This document shows, piece by piece, positions 12,371 to 24,588 of a stretch of DNA of 64,000 nucleotides. The position numbers were made by a program, and so were the translations under genes. Source of the stretch: Owenia fusiformis (Eukaryota; Annelida; Polychaeta; Sabellida; Oweniidae); contig CAIIXF020000001.1 of NCBI GenBank assembly GCA_903813345.2, forward strand, positions 18,681,915 through 18,745,914. The letters are read 5' to 3'. The notes below the pieces were generated by a model. That model was not told where the DNA came from, did no database searches, and worked only from the letters and a program-made list of their open reading frames with translations. Within the stretch, counting starts at the first letter, position 1. The number at the start of each line of letters is the position of its first letter.

Positions 12371-12380
12371 TCTATTTATA
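12371..12380 (-). promoter_or_regulatory. TATA-box-like motif facing the CTAAGT satellite
   Basis: On the minus strand the sequence reads GGGGTATAAATAGAGAC, a canonical TATA context. Transcription from it would run leftwards through the satellite blocks. No transcript evidence; a single TATA match in AT-rich DNA is weak on its own. Confidence 0.3.
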
Positions 12381-12940
12381 CCCCAGACATGTATGTAACA
12401 TGTACTAGGTTTTGCACACGAACCTAACAAGTGATTAATGGGCTGATGCAATACCTAGGCCCCTGGACAGGACAAGACTGGTGTACAATTACTATGAAGC
12501 AACCAGGATATGAATAGTGCAAAATAACTGGCTTCATTTAGAACTCACAATCTGTGCTATCTAATGTAACATCAATATATGTTTAGTATATAATTAACTA
12601 GATAAATGTATAAACTAAATAAATATAACATAAACCAATCATCATTGGTTTTAATCATGCCGAAATTGACCGAAAAAACTAATAATTGAATGTAGGTCAA
12701 GATAGCTCTTTAAAAGTAAGATGAGAAAAATGTAAACAAATGAAAGCAAAATGAAATCTCACAAAATCGAACAGTTTACATGATTCTGCCTACTCCTTTA
12801 GTGTCACATACATTCATGTAAGTATACTACTTGTCAAACAAACTGAAAAACAGTTTCCAAATGTGTTAACTGTAAGCGAACTGATAAAATGGCACAGGAC
12901 TACAAAGAACAGAAAATTTGAAAAGTAAAAATTTGTTACA
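12381..12940. other. No gene seen
   Basis: Non-coding AT-rich spacer between two tandem arrays. Confidence 0.4.
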
Positions 12941-13870
12941 ATATTTTCTATGTTGACTTTTATTCAGTACATTTCAGTACACACCTCACTTTTGCCTTTT
13001 TCTCACTTTTTTACTTTTAATATTTTCTATGTTAAAATGAAACTTTTATTCAGTACATTTTCAGAACACCTCACTTTCGCATTTTTCTCACTTTTTACTT
13101 TAATATTTTCTATGTTGAAATGAAAAACTTTTATTCAGTACATTTTCAAAACACCTCACTTTTGCCTTTAATATTTATATGTTAAATGAATAACTTTTCT
13201 TCAGTATATTTTCAAATCACCTCACTTTTGCCTTTTTTCTCACATTTTTACTTTAATATTTTCTATGTTAAAATGAAAAACCTTTATTTAGTACATTTCC
13301 AGAACACCTCACTTTTGCCTTTTTTTCTCACTTTTTTACTTTAATATTTTCTATGTTAAAATGAAAAACCTTTATTTAGTACATTTCCAGAACACCTCAC
13401 TTTTGCCTTTTTTCTCACTTTTTTACTTTAATATTCTCTATGTTGAAATGAAAAACAGTATATTTTCAAAACGTCTTACCTTTTTCCCTCACGTTTTTAC
13501 TTTAATATTCTCTATGTTGAAATGAAAAACAGTATATTTTCAAAACGTCTTACCTTTTTCCCTCACTTTTTTGACTTTCATGTTTCTTTGTTGAAATGAA
13601 AACTTTTTTTCAGTACATTTTCAACACACCTCACTTTTACCTTCGATTGCCGATAATGTTGTCTTGTCAACAATGGCAATTTGTACATATGGAACCAATG
13701 TAAATGTGAAGTATGTAAAAAAACTTTTACCTTTTTCCTCCCTTTGTTGAACTTATTTTTTACAATGTAGGGTTGAACATTTTTGAGGTAGGGGGCATTT
13801 AAAAAAAATTACTTTAGCCTTTTCCCCTCACTTTTTGTTGAGTTTGATTTTGAGTGGATAGTTTTTTATT
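12940..13870. repeat. Tandem array, ~85-95 bp unit
   Basis: About ten units with the order AATATTTTCTATGTT, AAATGAAAAACTTTTATT, CAGTACATTTTCA, ACACCTCACTTTTGCC, TTTTTCTCACTTTTTTAC. Units vary by small deletions. Related decayed sequence lies at 7083-7395. Confidence 0.85.
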
Positions 13871-15326
13871 CATTTAGAACAGATATATTAGTGATGAACC
13901 CATACTAGATAAAGTACTTGTAGAATTACAATGTATAAGCTGATATTTTTTATTCAGCCAATGGTAAGTTTGTTGGGGTAAGGTATATTGTTAAGAACCC
14001 CTGTGATGAGACATTAAAGCTCTAAAAATATAGTAGAGTATAAAATATTTCAAAATGCCTAATGGACCCTAATTGTAGATTACACTGTATATCACACCTT
14101 CAATAGATATTGAACACCCCCTGAATAAAGCATGGGAAAATAACAGACAAAACATGTTCTTCTCTAAATGACATCAAATGGGGATACATTTTTGTTTTTT
14201 ATTTTAATGGCCAACTTATCTACTGTGTACTTAATCTTATCAAGTACAACACTATAGGAAGGTATGTTATACAGCTTCTATGGAATATCAAGGGTTTGGA
14301 GTGACAAAAAGTAATCAACAAATAACAGATATATTTAGTTTTACTATACCATTAATTTATTTTAATGTTATTAAATATCACATATTTTATAAAAAATATT
14401 TCATGTTCATGTTTTCTACATTTTAAGTCGAAAAACATTTCCAACATTGCTCCATCCGTTAAAGTACCTTCCACATTAGTCATGTGGGGTCACCGTTCAT
14501 CACTGTGTGGCTAGTTTTTGGCATTACTTTTGAATAAATATTTGTATTTTATGTGATGGGGAATATCTTGTTATAAAACTATTTGTTTTGCCCACTGTGT
14601 ATCCATGCTTGTAGAATGCTTGCCTCAAAGTATTCACACAGTGGCGAACAGTGAGCCCATGCAGCCTATGTGTGTGACTCCACAATGTTGGCCAATTGCC
14701 GTGTTTATTGATGGTGCAGTACATTTTATTATTTTGGGGTCTGGTGATGGCATTGGTTGCCTCTGGGTTCACAACAGAGATGATGAGGGTTTAATTGTTC
14801 CAAACAGCTAAAAGATGTGTTTGCATGTACAGTATACTTCGAGTAATGAAATCCAAATATTAAACAACAAAACATCACTTAAATGGATGCTGTCAACATA
14901 TTTAACAAAATTGTGCTAAAATCATGTAACAAGTGAATTCTGATTATCAACATATTATTATGCTCCCACAGCAAACGTTACTGCATTGAGATAATGTTTA
15001 TGTATGCAGCAGTGTTTAAAATTCTTCCTCAACTATCATAACACATGAATCCATCCATACATCCAGGTATCCCAACCAATGCGAGTTGAGTACCACTAGG
15101 GTAGAAGAGGGAAGTGTCAAAATAATTCATCACCTTAATTTCAATACTGTTTTGTTTATACATCTATATATGTATTGGTTATTGTCTTTGCAATGCACTG
15201 GCAGTATATCTTATGCATTTCAGCTCCAAACAATTTGTATTTCAAAAATAGAACTCATTTCATATTAGGAATGGATTTCATGGAAATCAGATATGAAGTA
15301 TCATATCTTAATGACATTGATATTCG
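13871..15326. other. No supported gene; 3' flank of the minus-strand gene
   Basis: A stretch at 14524-14811 is open on both strands (68 and 82 codons) and is less AT-rich than its surroundings, but matches no family I recognise. Otherwise AT-rich. Any 3' UTR of the minus-strand gene would lie just left of 15327; I did not find a clear nearby AATAAA on that strand. Confidence 0.4.
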
Positions 15327-15469
15327 CTAGCTATCTTGTTTAGGTTTCTTTTTAATTTTTCTATTTCGTTCATATCGTATAGTGTCTGCCTCTAACATAG
15401 AGAGCTCTGAGAGTCTTTGCTGAAATGATGGAAATGATGACACCATAGGGTCAGGATACTTGGGCTCAG
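15327..15469 (-). CDS. Shared last exon (C4) of the multi-first-exon gene
   Basis: On the minus strand a strong acceptor (CTTTTTTCTTCCAG) opens the exon at 15469, which enters with two bases of a codon and runs 46 codons to TAG at 15327-15329. The peptide contains EPKYPDPMVSSFPSF, then QQRLSELSMLEADTI, and ends RKIKKKPKQDS. The middle looks like a short amphipathic helix and the end is very basic. The phase matches the 15857 donor exactly. I do not recognise the family. It looks more conserved in style than the rest of the shared region, which is low complexity. Confidence 0.75.
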
Positions 15470-15856
15470 CTGGAAGAAAAAAGAAGGTCAAAGTTATGGA
15501 GTAGAATTAAACCTTTGCACATATATATATATAATTGTGGGGTACTTTTACCAGAAAATCAATATTTATACAATGGAAATTATAGTTTAAAAGGAACAAC
15601 TGATTTACGATATCTTAACTTTAAAAATTCTTCTAGTACACTAGATAGTAGTATGGTCATAATTAAATTCAAATCAAGGTTTATCATCAAAATTCGGTAT
15701 TTTTGAGTAAGTTGACCTCAATTGCTCAAATATTGTAAAATTGCAAGTTATATTAGCTTAGAACAGAACTATTTTTTACTGCTTAAAGTTCAATTTTCAT
15801 GCAGTTGTGTATTTATTTTCGGACATATCATTGCAAGATTTTCATATGGTACTCAC

Positions 15857-16069
15857 ATTCTTTTTCTTTCTGCCTATTTGTAAGTTGAGGATGATGGACT
15901 ATTGACGATCTTGAGGGGACTTTCCTGTGCTGGGGAGTGGAGTTTGCCACTGAGCGATTACTTGGAGCACCCTGACCAGGTTTTGTGCTACCTGAAGCTG
16001 TGCTTGGTGGTTGCCATAGTGTTCCCATAGCAACCAGTTCTTCAGCGTCTTTAATACTTGAGTTGGTGC
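15857..16069 (-). CDS. Shared exon C3 of the multi-first-exon gene
   Basis: Acceptor ends TTTAAG at 16070 and the donor is GTGAGT starting at 15856. The exon takes two bases to finish a glycine codon, reads 70 codons and leaves one base, which completes a serine codon with exon C4. The peptide is rich in Ser, Pro, Gln, Thr and Gly (TLWQPPSTASGSTKPGQG, SNRSVANSTPQHR) and is probably disordered. It ends QLTNRQKEKE. Phase continuity with both neighbours is the main support. Confidence 0.7.
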
Positions 16070-16552
16070 CTTAAATATCAAAGATCAATACCATATTATA
16101 TACATGTTTATGTACAGTACATTCTCAAAAGCTGATCCTTATTTAAAGCCTCTTGCTAATCATCTCCTACTTCAACAAGAAGCAAATATGAAACTATTTA
16201 CAGTAAAAGAAAACCTGTATATATGGATCACCCTTGATTCTGCCTTAAATTGATTCTGTTCAAGTTTGGAGGTGTTCCACTTATACAGATTCAATTAACA
16301 TAAAAACAATGGATTTTGAAAACGAGACTGAAAAAGTTTCCCTTAGCAGATTTTACTGTACTCCTAATAGAGGTGGATGGATGATCATTCACATTCGGAA
16401 TAATTTACTAACATAACAGGTCATTCAATAAGTTTGCAGAGAAATTGTCTCATTTCAAAAGTTTTTCACATTTTTTAACAAAATTTCAATATTATCCAAA
16501 ATATATCTAATGACTACATCTACTGATACCTCAATAGAGAAACTAAGCTTAC

Positions 16553-16738
16553 CAGAACCAGAAAGCAGCAGATTGCGTTGTGTTGTATTATTATGGGCAT
16601 TGGTTTGACTAGCAGGTACTTGATTTGTGAGGAAGTTGCCCTTCCCACCTCCTTTGAATGCTACTTTATTTCCTGGAGGTTGACGATTGTTTCTCTGATC
16701 ATCTTTGCTTATTGAGTCATGACCATTTTCTAAAGATT
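16553..16738 (-). CDS. Shared exon C2 of the multi-first-exon gene
   Basis: A polypyrimidine acceptor (TTTTTTTCAG) precedes 16738 and the donor is GTAAGC starting at 16552. Length is 186 bp, so the exon is frame-neutral and could be skipped. It encodes an Asn/Gln/Gly-rich segment (SLENGHDSISKDDQRNNRQ, FKGGGKGNFLTNQVPASQT). No domain recognised; likely disordered. Confidence 0.7.
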
Positions 16739-17361
16739 CTGAAAAAAAGAAATCTTATAATTCATGTTTTATATTATAGATAGTCAACTATTTAAAACTA
16801 CAAAACACCATAAGCATTAGAAAAAAGAAATAGCTCAATTTATAGTACTAATATGGTAAACATTTTATTCATTGTTAAAATATGAGATTAATATGGCTTA
16901 ATGTTGTTATGTGTAGCAAAAATGAAATGAAAGGCTGAGATAGCTTTTTAACCTTTCATACTCCTAACTTTAGATGAGGAGTTTTCCGAGCTTCAATGTT
17001 TCCAGAAAAGGTAGCTTTATTAAAATGTGATACTAGAGAGAACTACTTGTTCTTTAAAAGCTGATTATGAGTATAACTGAATAATTCAACTTTCCTAAGG
17101 TTAACAGTCAACAAATGTTAAAGTCTGTAATTGTTTTGTTAGCCTACAAATGAAGTTGGACTTAATTGTCATTGAAAACCTTAGTTCATAGTTCAGCACT
17201 TTCCATCTGCTTCATGGTAATGTCACTTTCAGGGGTATACTAAAATACGGCTGTCAAATGGCAATGCATTAATTTTGATTTGTCAGAGACCAGTCAATAG
17301 ATTAGACTACATTTAACCAATCAATATTAAGTATTTAGACTGATGAATTAAATGAGATTAC

Positions 17362-17582
17362 CTCTTCTGTCTACTAATGACTGTGATTTCCTAGATGTGT
17401 TTCTGCTTCCGTTCTGCCGTTCAAACTGATGATTCCTCCGTCTGTTATCTTTATCTGCACTGTCTACCCTTCGTGGCCTACAGTCATCCACGGAGGAGTG
17501 GCGATGGCTCTCCTGTTTGTGAATGTCACTGTAGTTTGGCACTATTTCTGTGTTAAATGGAACGCTTGGACTTGTAGTTGAA
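17362..17582 (-). CDS. First shared exon C1, acceptor for all alternative first exons
   Basis: The acceptor TCTGTGTATTTCCAG ends at 17583 and the donor GTAATC starts at 17361. The exon supplies one base to finish the incoming codon, so it needs an upstream exon ending two bases into a codon. That is what all nine candidate first exons provide. The peptide is Ser/Asn/Arg/Asp-rich (SVDDCRPRRVDSADKDNRRR, RNTSRKSQSLVDRR) and likely disordered and basic. Together exons C1-C4 encode a shared C-terminus of about 254 residues. Confidence 0.75.
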
Positions 17583-18309
17583 CTGGAAATACACAGATGA
17601 AAATTTAAGATGAAAATGCACAAAACAAGACAATGTCTGAAAATCTAACATTTTTTATAAAGACATTCATCAAATTGAACAGGAATAATTAGCTTATAGT
17701 GATATACAGTAGACTAAAGATAAAATTCACTTAGTTGATATTATATAGTTTTTCATATCAATTTATTCTTTATATTCATTATAACATTTCTAACTATACA
17801 GTAAACTATATATAATTTTATGTAGTTTATCTATCTTATGAAAGGAATCAAATACACAACATTAACCAAAAACAGGATCAGTCGACCTGAAAAAGTTATA
17901 TGTTTCTCCCTGTCGACATCACATCTGAAAGTTACCACCATATCTGTTTTCAAAAATTAGTGTTATTTTCTATGCAACCAAGAACAGTAACAACAAACTG
18001 ATCATAATATAGTACCCAAAGGTGCAATAAAAATATTTCAGTATGAGAATTAGAAGTTTTGTTTGTATCCTTATTCATACTGTATACACATCAGTAATAA
18101 ATGTTTTAAAAGAAAATGATTTTGTTATTCCACTACTTTGTACGAAATAAACAAGGCATTAACAAGGCAAAATATCACCACCTGCCATTTGTTTTAGATA
18201 ACAACCGCTGATTACCAAACACCAACTGCTGAACACCATCCACAAAAAAAGTTGGAGACTAAAAACATGTCTTCTGTTGGTACTTATATCAATGACTTCC
18301 ATGACTCAC
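17583..18309 (-). other. Intron; contains a Helitron-like repeat fragment
   Basis: Non-coding sequence between the first shared exon and the nearest alternative first exon. Around 18152-18270 lies a copy of the CACCACCTGCCATTTGTT repeat family (see 30484-32772). Confidence 0.5.
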
Positions 18310-18404
18310 CTTAAACTCAAACATTTCGACAAACTGTCCTTATGTACTCCGACCCTTAGTTTATAAATCCAGGGGCAAATAGGGGTCAACTTTGCAGGTT
18401 TCAT
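18310..18404 (-). CDS. Alternative first exon 9 (nearest to shared exons), 31 codons
   Basis: ATG at 18404 opens MKPAKLTPICPWIYKLRVG and the exon ends at a GTGAGT donor starting at 18309, leaving two bases. I found this one while searching for donors with that phase, so phase is not independent support here. The short peptide has mixed composition typical of coding sequence. It would be joined to exon C1 at 17582. Confidence 0.45.
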
Positions 18405-20767
18405 TTGATTACTACTTAACCGAGGTATAGACATTTCAAATAATCCTTTCGTAGATAAGCATTTTCCTGTTTTACCCCTCACAGTATTTAAGTTTGCTAC
18501 TCCATATTGTCGACTTGTTTGTCACAGGAATGGCTTTGACAATGTTTGCTTGCTAAGGTCTCACTATTGCTGTCGCTTAAAGGCTTTTGAGTTTTAAGTA
18601 TTTCAACAATGGTTGCAGTAAGCTTGGCGGTACTGTATCAATACACCTTCTTCTCAATTCTCAATAATACATCTTGTTTAGAATTCAATAGAATATATGT
18701 ATTGTTATAGTTGTTATAGAGCTTAATATTGAGCTGCCTTGAGTTAATTCAATTATAGACCCCCTGAGTATGAAAAAAATGTTTTATTACTTTCCACATA
18801 ACTGACTATCCAATAAAATATCTAATGAGATGAAACTTTTATTGCAAAATATACTAAATTGAATATTTATATTTTATAATATGTTGCTGATATACCTATA
18901 GTTACTATTGTTTAAAATGCTGCTTAATGGTGTTAATATCCCATTTCCCCTACAAAGAATGCATATAAACAGTTTTGCTATTTGATAAAAATGAAAGTAA
19001 AAAATATGAAATTACAAAAAAATTACATATTATACATTTAATTTGAAAGAGACCTCGGATATTTCTCAGAAATAAAAAATTTCAATGTCAAGCATATGTT
19101 AGAGCAAACCTTTGATCTCACAACACACCAAACAATTAACTGAAAGCACAAGCATAACAGCAATCAATTAGAAACAAATCAATAACTCATTAGTGCTCTG
19201 CAAATACTAGTACCTGGAAAATCTACCAAAATACCTGCATTTTACTAAGTTTTTACACCTTTCTCTAAAAATCCTTGTTTTTCCAAACCCATTTAAATCT
19301 TATTCTTTGGAAGATTAAAATGTATGTTATTAATGATTGTATCAATATACAGTACAAGTATTATTCTATGAAATGTATGGTTTTATAATTTTACTATGTG
19401 ACTTCTGGTGCTTGAAGTCATCTTGGTAAATCAATAGAAAAGAGTATCCTCTTTCAGTAAAATACCTTAAGGTAGTTCCACACCTTCACAAAATATTGGC
19501 GAATTGATTAAAATCATGATATATAAAAATTCTCAACATACTGATTTACACTGACACAACTCATAAAGAATTGTAGATTATGATACACATATGATAGATC
19601 TCATCTACAGAAAAAGAACTATAGAAAATGAACCATGGACCAGACAGGGGACACAAGCATCTGATAACCTCCTTCATCATTCCCAAATGACAATCATTAA
19701 ACTTAATATGTTGATCATTTCTATATCTGTTAAATCATGAGTGGTCTAATTGCTTCCCTACTCTAGCATAGGGCATAAAATGCAACTACATGACAGGCTA
19801 CGTGGTTTTGCAATATGCTGAGTGATGAAACGCAAAAAGCAATAGGGCGAGTCTCCCTCACAGAGTAACTTGTGGTGAATCCACAATTATCTTTTAAGAT
19901 CATTAATCTATCAGTGACCTTGTGATACTTAATCTCTATTAGATCTAAAAACTTGATGACTTTTATTATTAATACACTATGATAAATACATTTTTTCTAT
20001 AAATATCAATGCTAGGAAAAGTGCCCCATTTTGGCATTATAAACATCTCTTTTATATCATATAATGTGATGTAATCTTTCATTACTAAAATGTATCAGTT
20101 TTATAAAATACTGGACTAAAACTTATAATACTGGTAATGATTCAGCATTTTTAGACTCCTCTGATGTATTGTTTAGCCGAAAAAGCACAAAACAGTTAGT
20201 TAAGCAATGACCAACACCGACTGTACTGTACTCTCGTCATTTTCGCATTCATTCATTTTGTGCTCAACAAAATATTAACAAACAAATCTATAGAAAGTTT
20301 AAACCTCAATTATTTGCAAAAAACAACAAGGCTAACAAGGTATTAACATCCAAATGTCACTACCTTGCAATTGTTGCAGATGCCAACCGCTAAAAACAAC
20401 TGCCAAATACCAAACACCAACCACCGAACACCATTCAAAAAAAAGTTGGAGACTATAATAACAATCTGACAATATGTCACCACTTCTGGTGGTAACATAT
20501 TGTTGGTAACATAAAAATGTTACTGTTCTAATTGCAATACAGTACAGTACAATGCAATGTTCATCAACAGAGTTTATTAATTGCCATCAGATAAACTCAC
20601 AGTAGCATTGCACAGAAGAAAAAATATACATATCAATACTGAGACCATTAAATGGTCTGTCATGATGTGCACTGTATACTTGCTGTATACTTGCTTCATA
20701 ATATCAGCACGTGCCTCTTAAAATTAAACATGCAAGTACCACTATGAGTTAATCATGGGTGACATAC
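18405..20767 (-). other. Intron; repeat fragment near its end
   Basis: Non-coding and AT-rich. A copy of the Helitron-like family lies at about 20325-20520, ending in a hairpin (GTCACCACTTCTGGTGGTAAC). Confidence 0.5.
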
Positions 20768-21276
20768 CAGTTAGCATAAGGGTGAACACCTATCATCTCC
20801 ACCCCCTGGTCCATAATACCACCACCCCACACACAAGCATTCAAGCCTCCTTGGTACCTCCGTGTTGTTCCTAAAGTCCTAGACCCCTTAGACGACATTG
20901 CACGCCTGAAGTTTAAATGCTGCTCCTCTCCTAGAAGAGTTATCCCACAACATGCTCCATATATACTCCGTAGTTTTTGATTCCTATGGAGCTCTACACT
21001 CGCACTGCTTCCGCTAGCAGTTGGTGTTTTGGACCTTTGTTGGTACATGCCTCCCCCAGCTCCCATTGGAGGCTTGTGGGTAATATCTGGCTGCGTCTTT
21101 GATCTCTGTAACATCCTAGCCTGGGCTATAACTATTTGCCTCAACTGCTGTTTCTTAAAGTCAGCATCTGTGGTATAACCACCTTGTGCTCCTTCAGGAT
21201 TCAACTCCAATTTGATCTTGTTCTCGACTCGGTTGTCGATTTTCATTGTATGTGTTGTTGGTGATTGATTTATCAT
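20768..21276 (-). CDS. Alternative first exon 8, 169 codons (longest)
   Basis: ATG at 21276 (MINQSPTTHTMKIDNRVENK) opens 169 codons and the exon ends at a GTATGT donor starting at 20767, leaving two bases. The codon composition is clearly less AT-rich than the flanks. The peptide is basic with Gln/Arg-rich helical stretches (DFKKQQLRQIVIAQARML) and a Gly/Ser-rich middle. No family recognised. In a downstream-reading sense the ORF continues six codons past the donor, which an unspliced message would use. Confidence 0.65.
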
Positions 21277-23346
21277 TGAGATGATTGGAAATTACCCTCT
21301 GATTACTCTTATTGTTCCTTCAAGTTGATTCTTATTATGATTGCCTGCTATTTGAAATCACCTTATCACTAGGCATCAATAGCATCTATGTTTTCTCTGT
21401 ATTAATATTGGCTGGTGAACTGTTCACTTTTCTTGACGTCTCTTGCCGTTTCTCTCAAATCTCAATCAATATCCCTCTTCATATACTATAACACCATCAT
21501 ATATAAAGCTACTTAATTTAATGCAATATGCTTGCAATTTGTCTTGAAACTTAACATTCCTGTTTGATTTAATAGCAACATTTTCTATAATGTACAAAAC
21601 AAACTAATTTCAATTCAATGCCATTGTCAACTTGAAGGAATATTGTTTACTTTTCTGACAATTCTTATAGGCTCCAAACACCAACCTTCCGAGTAAACAC
21701 TTGTAAAATTATGCATTTATTTCATTGTACAAACTCAAAGGTCGGCATACATCCTTTGCTATAAGTCTATTATAGTTTCTCCTAGACTTTATGATGTTTG
21801 GAGACCAGATTCAAATATCCAATAGGGTTAACCTTGCCAGAGCCAAGACCAGTCTATAAGCATTGTTAATGATGTAATATTTAAGCCAAAAGATTATAAA
21901 CTGTTCCTTGCTCAAGTTGATAATTTCAATCTGATGAAAAATGTATAAAATCCTTTTAAATTGATTTTTCCCTTGTGAACTCTGACTTTAAGTCACCATG
22001 AAAAACACTAAAATACATTCACATTTTAACATCTAATAAAAGTCATATAAAAGGGTTTCAGAAAGGACATATATTCTGATTCTTATCAAAGATTTGATCT
22101 AAAAAGTTTTACTTACTTACTCTCATATACAAATTCTCCAAATTAAAGGTTTTATAAAAAGAGCATACAGATTTTTGTTTACCTTATACCCCTCTATTGT
22201 AAAATATACATTAAGTTTGAGATACACTTACACTGAGTGTCCTATAACAAATAGTGATACTATTCACAATTTATTCATCAATCAAATTCCTAGCAAAAAA
22301 ATATATAAAGGGCTATCAGGTTTATACTTGTATGACATTCCAGATTTTATGTGCATAAAATAGAAGTGACACTTATTTTGTCAAATTCAAATATGGAAAC
22401 ATGATTTATTATGTCCATTTATAGATGTCACCTCAGCTCCATGGCTACAGCAACTAGCTATGCCAGCCTATACATACGCCACCTATATAATTCTAGGAAG
22501 ACAAAATTCATGTAGTTGCAATAGAATTTATTGAACTCTCATTGATTTTCTTTGGAAACCAATACCCTCTCATACCTTTAATTTTGATAGTGTCATAAAT
22601 TATACTAGAGTCCAAAGATATTCAAACAGACGAATTGCATTTAGTTTGTTTGTGGTTACAAAATTTCTCTCCAAATTACCTAACCATTTTTGCCATCCTC
22701 TGAGAAACTCTGAAATTGCCCGACTTTTCCATGTCAGGGAAAACCAAGATTTTTCCCTGATTATTAAAAGTTTTATTTCTCAAACAGACTCAAGTTGAGT
22801 AGATATCTTTGGTGGTGCCGTGGGGATGTCAATACCAAACTGATTAGATGCTGGATCAAGTTATTTGCCAAGATTAAATATCAAGAATTCCACAAAATTT
22901 ATTAAAAGGCTGATTCATATGAGACAAGATGAACCAGCCCTTACAATGGCCAAATCAATCATGCCCTAGCCCAAAATTATTAAGCTATTCAGTAAATCGA
23001 TGCACAAAGGAATTTTAGAAAATACATTCATGGAAAATTTAGGACCCAAAATCTTGGTAACAAACTTGCATAACTGGGCATTACTTTTTAATTTTGGACC
23101 TATTTTTAAGAATTTGGGCCTATATTTATAGACTCAGGCCAACATTTTGGCACAAATCTTTGGGCTCCATTCCTTTTGATTTTCAGGTACACCCCTGGGA
23201 GCTCTGTACAAACATGCAGTATAACAAGACATTATCACAAAGTTTAAAATTAGAACACAAAAAAAGATTACTAGGTACATTTGTAGAGAAAGGCAGATAG
23301 AGTATTGAATATTACAGTAAGACATGTATACCAATAACATGTATAC
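21277..23346 (-). other. Intron or alternative promoter region
   Basis: AT-rich, no supported exon. It must contain the promoter of first exon 8 if the alternative-first-exon model is right; I could not single out a core motif. Confidence 0.4.
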
Positions 23347-23565
23347 TATACTGGAGGCCGTTTCTCGAAACTTATCGTTATTAACGAATCGTTAATAGCG
23401 AATCGTGGATTCGTTTCTATGGGCACCGCATCATGGATAACGAATAAATCGTTAAAAACCATGACGTCATTGCGAATCTTTTGAGAAACGGAAAAATCGT
23501 TATTAACAATTCGACAATTAACGATTCGTTAATAACGAAACTTTCGAGAAATAGCCCCCAGTATA
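23347..23565. mobile_element. MITE with ~45-bp inverted ends
   Basis: Ends are TATACTGGAGGCCGTTTCTC and the complement of a GAGAAATAGCCCCCAGTATA end. The inverted repeat continues through AACGAATCGTTAAT motifs. The 219-bp element is rich in ATCGTTA/TAACGAT words and non-coding. TA flanks hint at a mariner-type duplication but the palindromic TATA makes this undecidable. Confidence 0.7.
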
Positions 23566-23683
23566 CTAAATTACAAATGTATACATGTGAATAGCTTTGG
23601 AACCAAAAAGTGTTCACATAAATGACAGGTTCTGGTCTTGACACATATCAAATATTAAAGTTTCTTTCTCAATAGTACCTTAC

Positions 23684-23928
23684 CTAGACATACTGAATAT
23701 ACCTAAAGGGATCCACCGAACTTCCCTTTTAGGCCTGATTCTGTTCATATATTCCCGAGGAGCTTCTCTATTGTGGAGACAATATTTAGCACTTGGTGTA
23801 TCACATCTACATGTAGAACCATGTACTGAAGCCTGTGATTGCTTTATAATGGCAAGTCTAGGAAAGGATGCTAAGTTTCTTGATGGTGAACTCTGATCTC
23901 TACCTTGTATAGTTTTACGATTATACAT
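23684..23928 (-). CDS. Alternative first exon 7, 81 codons
   Basis: ATG at 23928 (MYNRKTIQGRDQSSPSRNL) and a GTAAGG donor starting at 23683, leaving two bases. The peptide is strongly basic with several cysteines (GSTCRCDTPSAKYCLHNR) and ends RWIPLGIFSMS. It was visible as a long open frame before phase was considered, so the matching phase is independent support. No family recognised. Confidence 0.65.
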
Positions 23929-24442
23929 CTTTTACACCTGCCTTCAATGAATCCTCTACATCATTATTTCAATGTGATGTTTTTGTGCAACATTATAGCA
24001 TCACAATGTTTTTATCATATTTGATTTTGCAACACTCGTGATTGTGCTTTTGTTGATTGTGCTTGGTTCTCACATCAAATTGTGTAGTGCCTACTTTGGA
24101 TTGTGCAAACTAACCGATTTATAATTTCTTTGAGCGTTTTGTCCTTTGCTCTATTTTATTGTCAACATGTTAATCTTGCTAGTTCACTAACTGTGCATCT
24201 ACATCACAAAATATAAAATAAGCCTAGCAATGCTCTAGAATCCATTTGCTAAAGCCAAGTTCAACAGTATAAATATTAGTAAGCCAATGGTGTGGTGCAA
24301 TTAAACAAGCTGAATTAAGGTTTTGTTGTGCAAGCATTGAGATGGGAGCGACAATGTCTTTATTGTGCTGTATTGTGGTAAGGTTCGGAAGCTGAATTTC
24401 AAAGCAAACCTCCACTACATATAAGCCTTTAGATCAACATAC

Positions 24443-24588
24443 CTGCACCATTTGGGAGTTTTTGCATTATCAATATACCGAAGCAATGATGTCCATGAAA
24501 AATCCTGAGAAATTTGTTCTCTATCAAATCTGGTAAAGAAAACTGCAGAATTTGTGCTTTTTCCATTAGGATTCAAATAAGGAAGCAT
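24443..24588 (-). CDS. Alternative first exon 6, 48 codons
   Basis: ATG at 24588 opens MLPYLNPNGKSTNSAVFF and continues TRFDREQISQDFSWTSL to a GTATGT donor starting at 24442, leaving two bases. The composition is protein-like. It was found during a targeted search for phase-matching donors, which lowers its weight. Confidence 0.5.

Noticed and set aside
14524-14811. Region open on both strands, less AT-rich
   Set aside because: Neither translation matches a family I know, and no splice or promoter context supports it.
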